16,031 nt of DNA from positions 1-16,031 of the forward strand of contig CALCSS010000063.1 in the NCBI GenBank assembly GCA_937893835.1, in the 5' to 3' direction. Below the pieces are notes generated by a model that worked only from the letters and a program-made list of their open reading frames with translations, searched no databases and was not told where the DNA came from. Source of the DNA: an uncultured Fidelibacterota bacterium. Lineage in GTDB: Bacteria > Fidelibacterota > Marinisomatia > Marinisomatales > UBA1611. Of the stretch, positions 15,901 through 16,031 are shown one piece after another (the stretch's first letter is position 1; each line of letters opens with the position of its first letter). The translations under genes and the position numbers were made by a program.

Positions 15901-16031
15901 ACATCTTATACTCATTCACATGATGACGCTGTCCCTCATGCTTGGAGATGGCACCGTCCAGATCGAGCTGACCAACGGACAAGAGGTCCAGGGAGAGTTC
16001 ATCGGGACATACATGGACCATGTCCATGTAC
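15893..16031 (+). CDS. Secreted Sm-like-domain protein, N-terminal fragment (runs off right edge)
   Basis: GTG 15893 overlaps the preceding stop by 8 nt and is preceded by a strong Shine-Dalgarno run (GGGAGGG, 15883-15889), unusual in this window. It reads MARHLILIHMMTLSLMLGDG, a short signal peptide. Then comes VQIELTNGQEVQGEFIGTYMDHVHV, the same GxxxxGxI-type beta module seen in the two upstream genes. ATG 15920 is in frame but would remove most of the signal peptide. The frame is open to the window end. The overlap implies translational coupling. Confidence 0.65.
   Translation, partial: MARHLILIHMMTLSLMLGDGTVQIELTNGQEVQGEFIGTYMDHVHV

Noticed and set aside
1..16031. CRISPR arrays, tRNA or rRNA genes, insertion sequences, selC-like tRNA
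   Set aside because: No regularly spaced direct repeats, tRNA cloverleaf, transposase or terminal inverted repeats were seen in the gaps, all of which are shorter than 200 nt.

Overview
The window looks like part of a chromosome from the Fibrobacterota-Chlorobiota-Bacteroidota group. The best guess is a marine Candidatus Marinimicrobia (SAR406)-type bacterium. This rests on secreted proteins that end in thrombospondin type 3 Ca-binding repeats plus a dockerin-like tail, two-component-propeller sensors, weak Shine-Dalgarno signals and many envelope proteins. It is an inference from protein style; no rRNA is present.

The main discovery is a tandem pair of minus-strand genes, 3698-4567 and 4678-5853, each interrupted by one in-frame TGA. 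In both, the TGA falls exactly where the first cysteine of a thioredoxin CxxC motif belongs (Sec-Pro-Ser-Cys and Sec-Pro-Tyr-Cys). Each TGA is followed 17-19 nt later by a hairpin with a 5-bp upper stem and a 3-nt loop beginning with G, the layout of a bacterial SECIS element. I read them as two secreted selenoproteins rather than pseudogenes: a TlpA/AhpC-like redoxin and an Omp28-like thioredoxin-fold protein. Both carry homologous calcium-binding and dockerin-like tails. A conventional gene caller would split each into two fragments.

Layout, left to right. 1-139 (-): N-terminus of another TlpA-like redoxin cut by the window edge. 295-3654 (-): membrane sensor with about 15 propeller repeats, a Y_Y_Y domain and a cytoplasmic SpoIIE/PP2C phosphatase. 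3698-5853 (-): the two selenoproteins, separated by an intrinsic terminator. 5940-9790 (-): probable three-gene envelope operon (CsgG/FlgO-like N-domain protein, canonical TlpA with WCMPC, outer-membrane beta-barrel). 9845-12913 (-): glnS and gltX as a tight pair. 12974-12996: terminator of the next gene. 13091-13804 (-): HTH-coiled coil-PAS regulator, divergent from a plus-strand operon (13910 to the right edge) of secreted or outer-membrane proteins that each appear to carry small Sm/SH3-like beta-barrel segments.

Working together: four extracytoplasmic thiol-redox genes (two Sec, one Cys, one truncated) lie within about 8.5 kb, next to an outer-membrane barrel and a surface-sensing phosphatase. 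This suggests an envelope redox or protein-folding neighbourhood. No selA, selB, selC or selD is present in the window, so the decoding machinery must be elsewhere in the genome if the selenoprotein reading is right.
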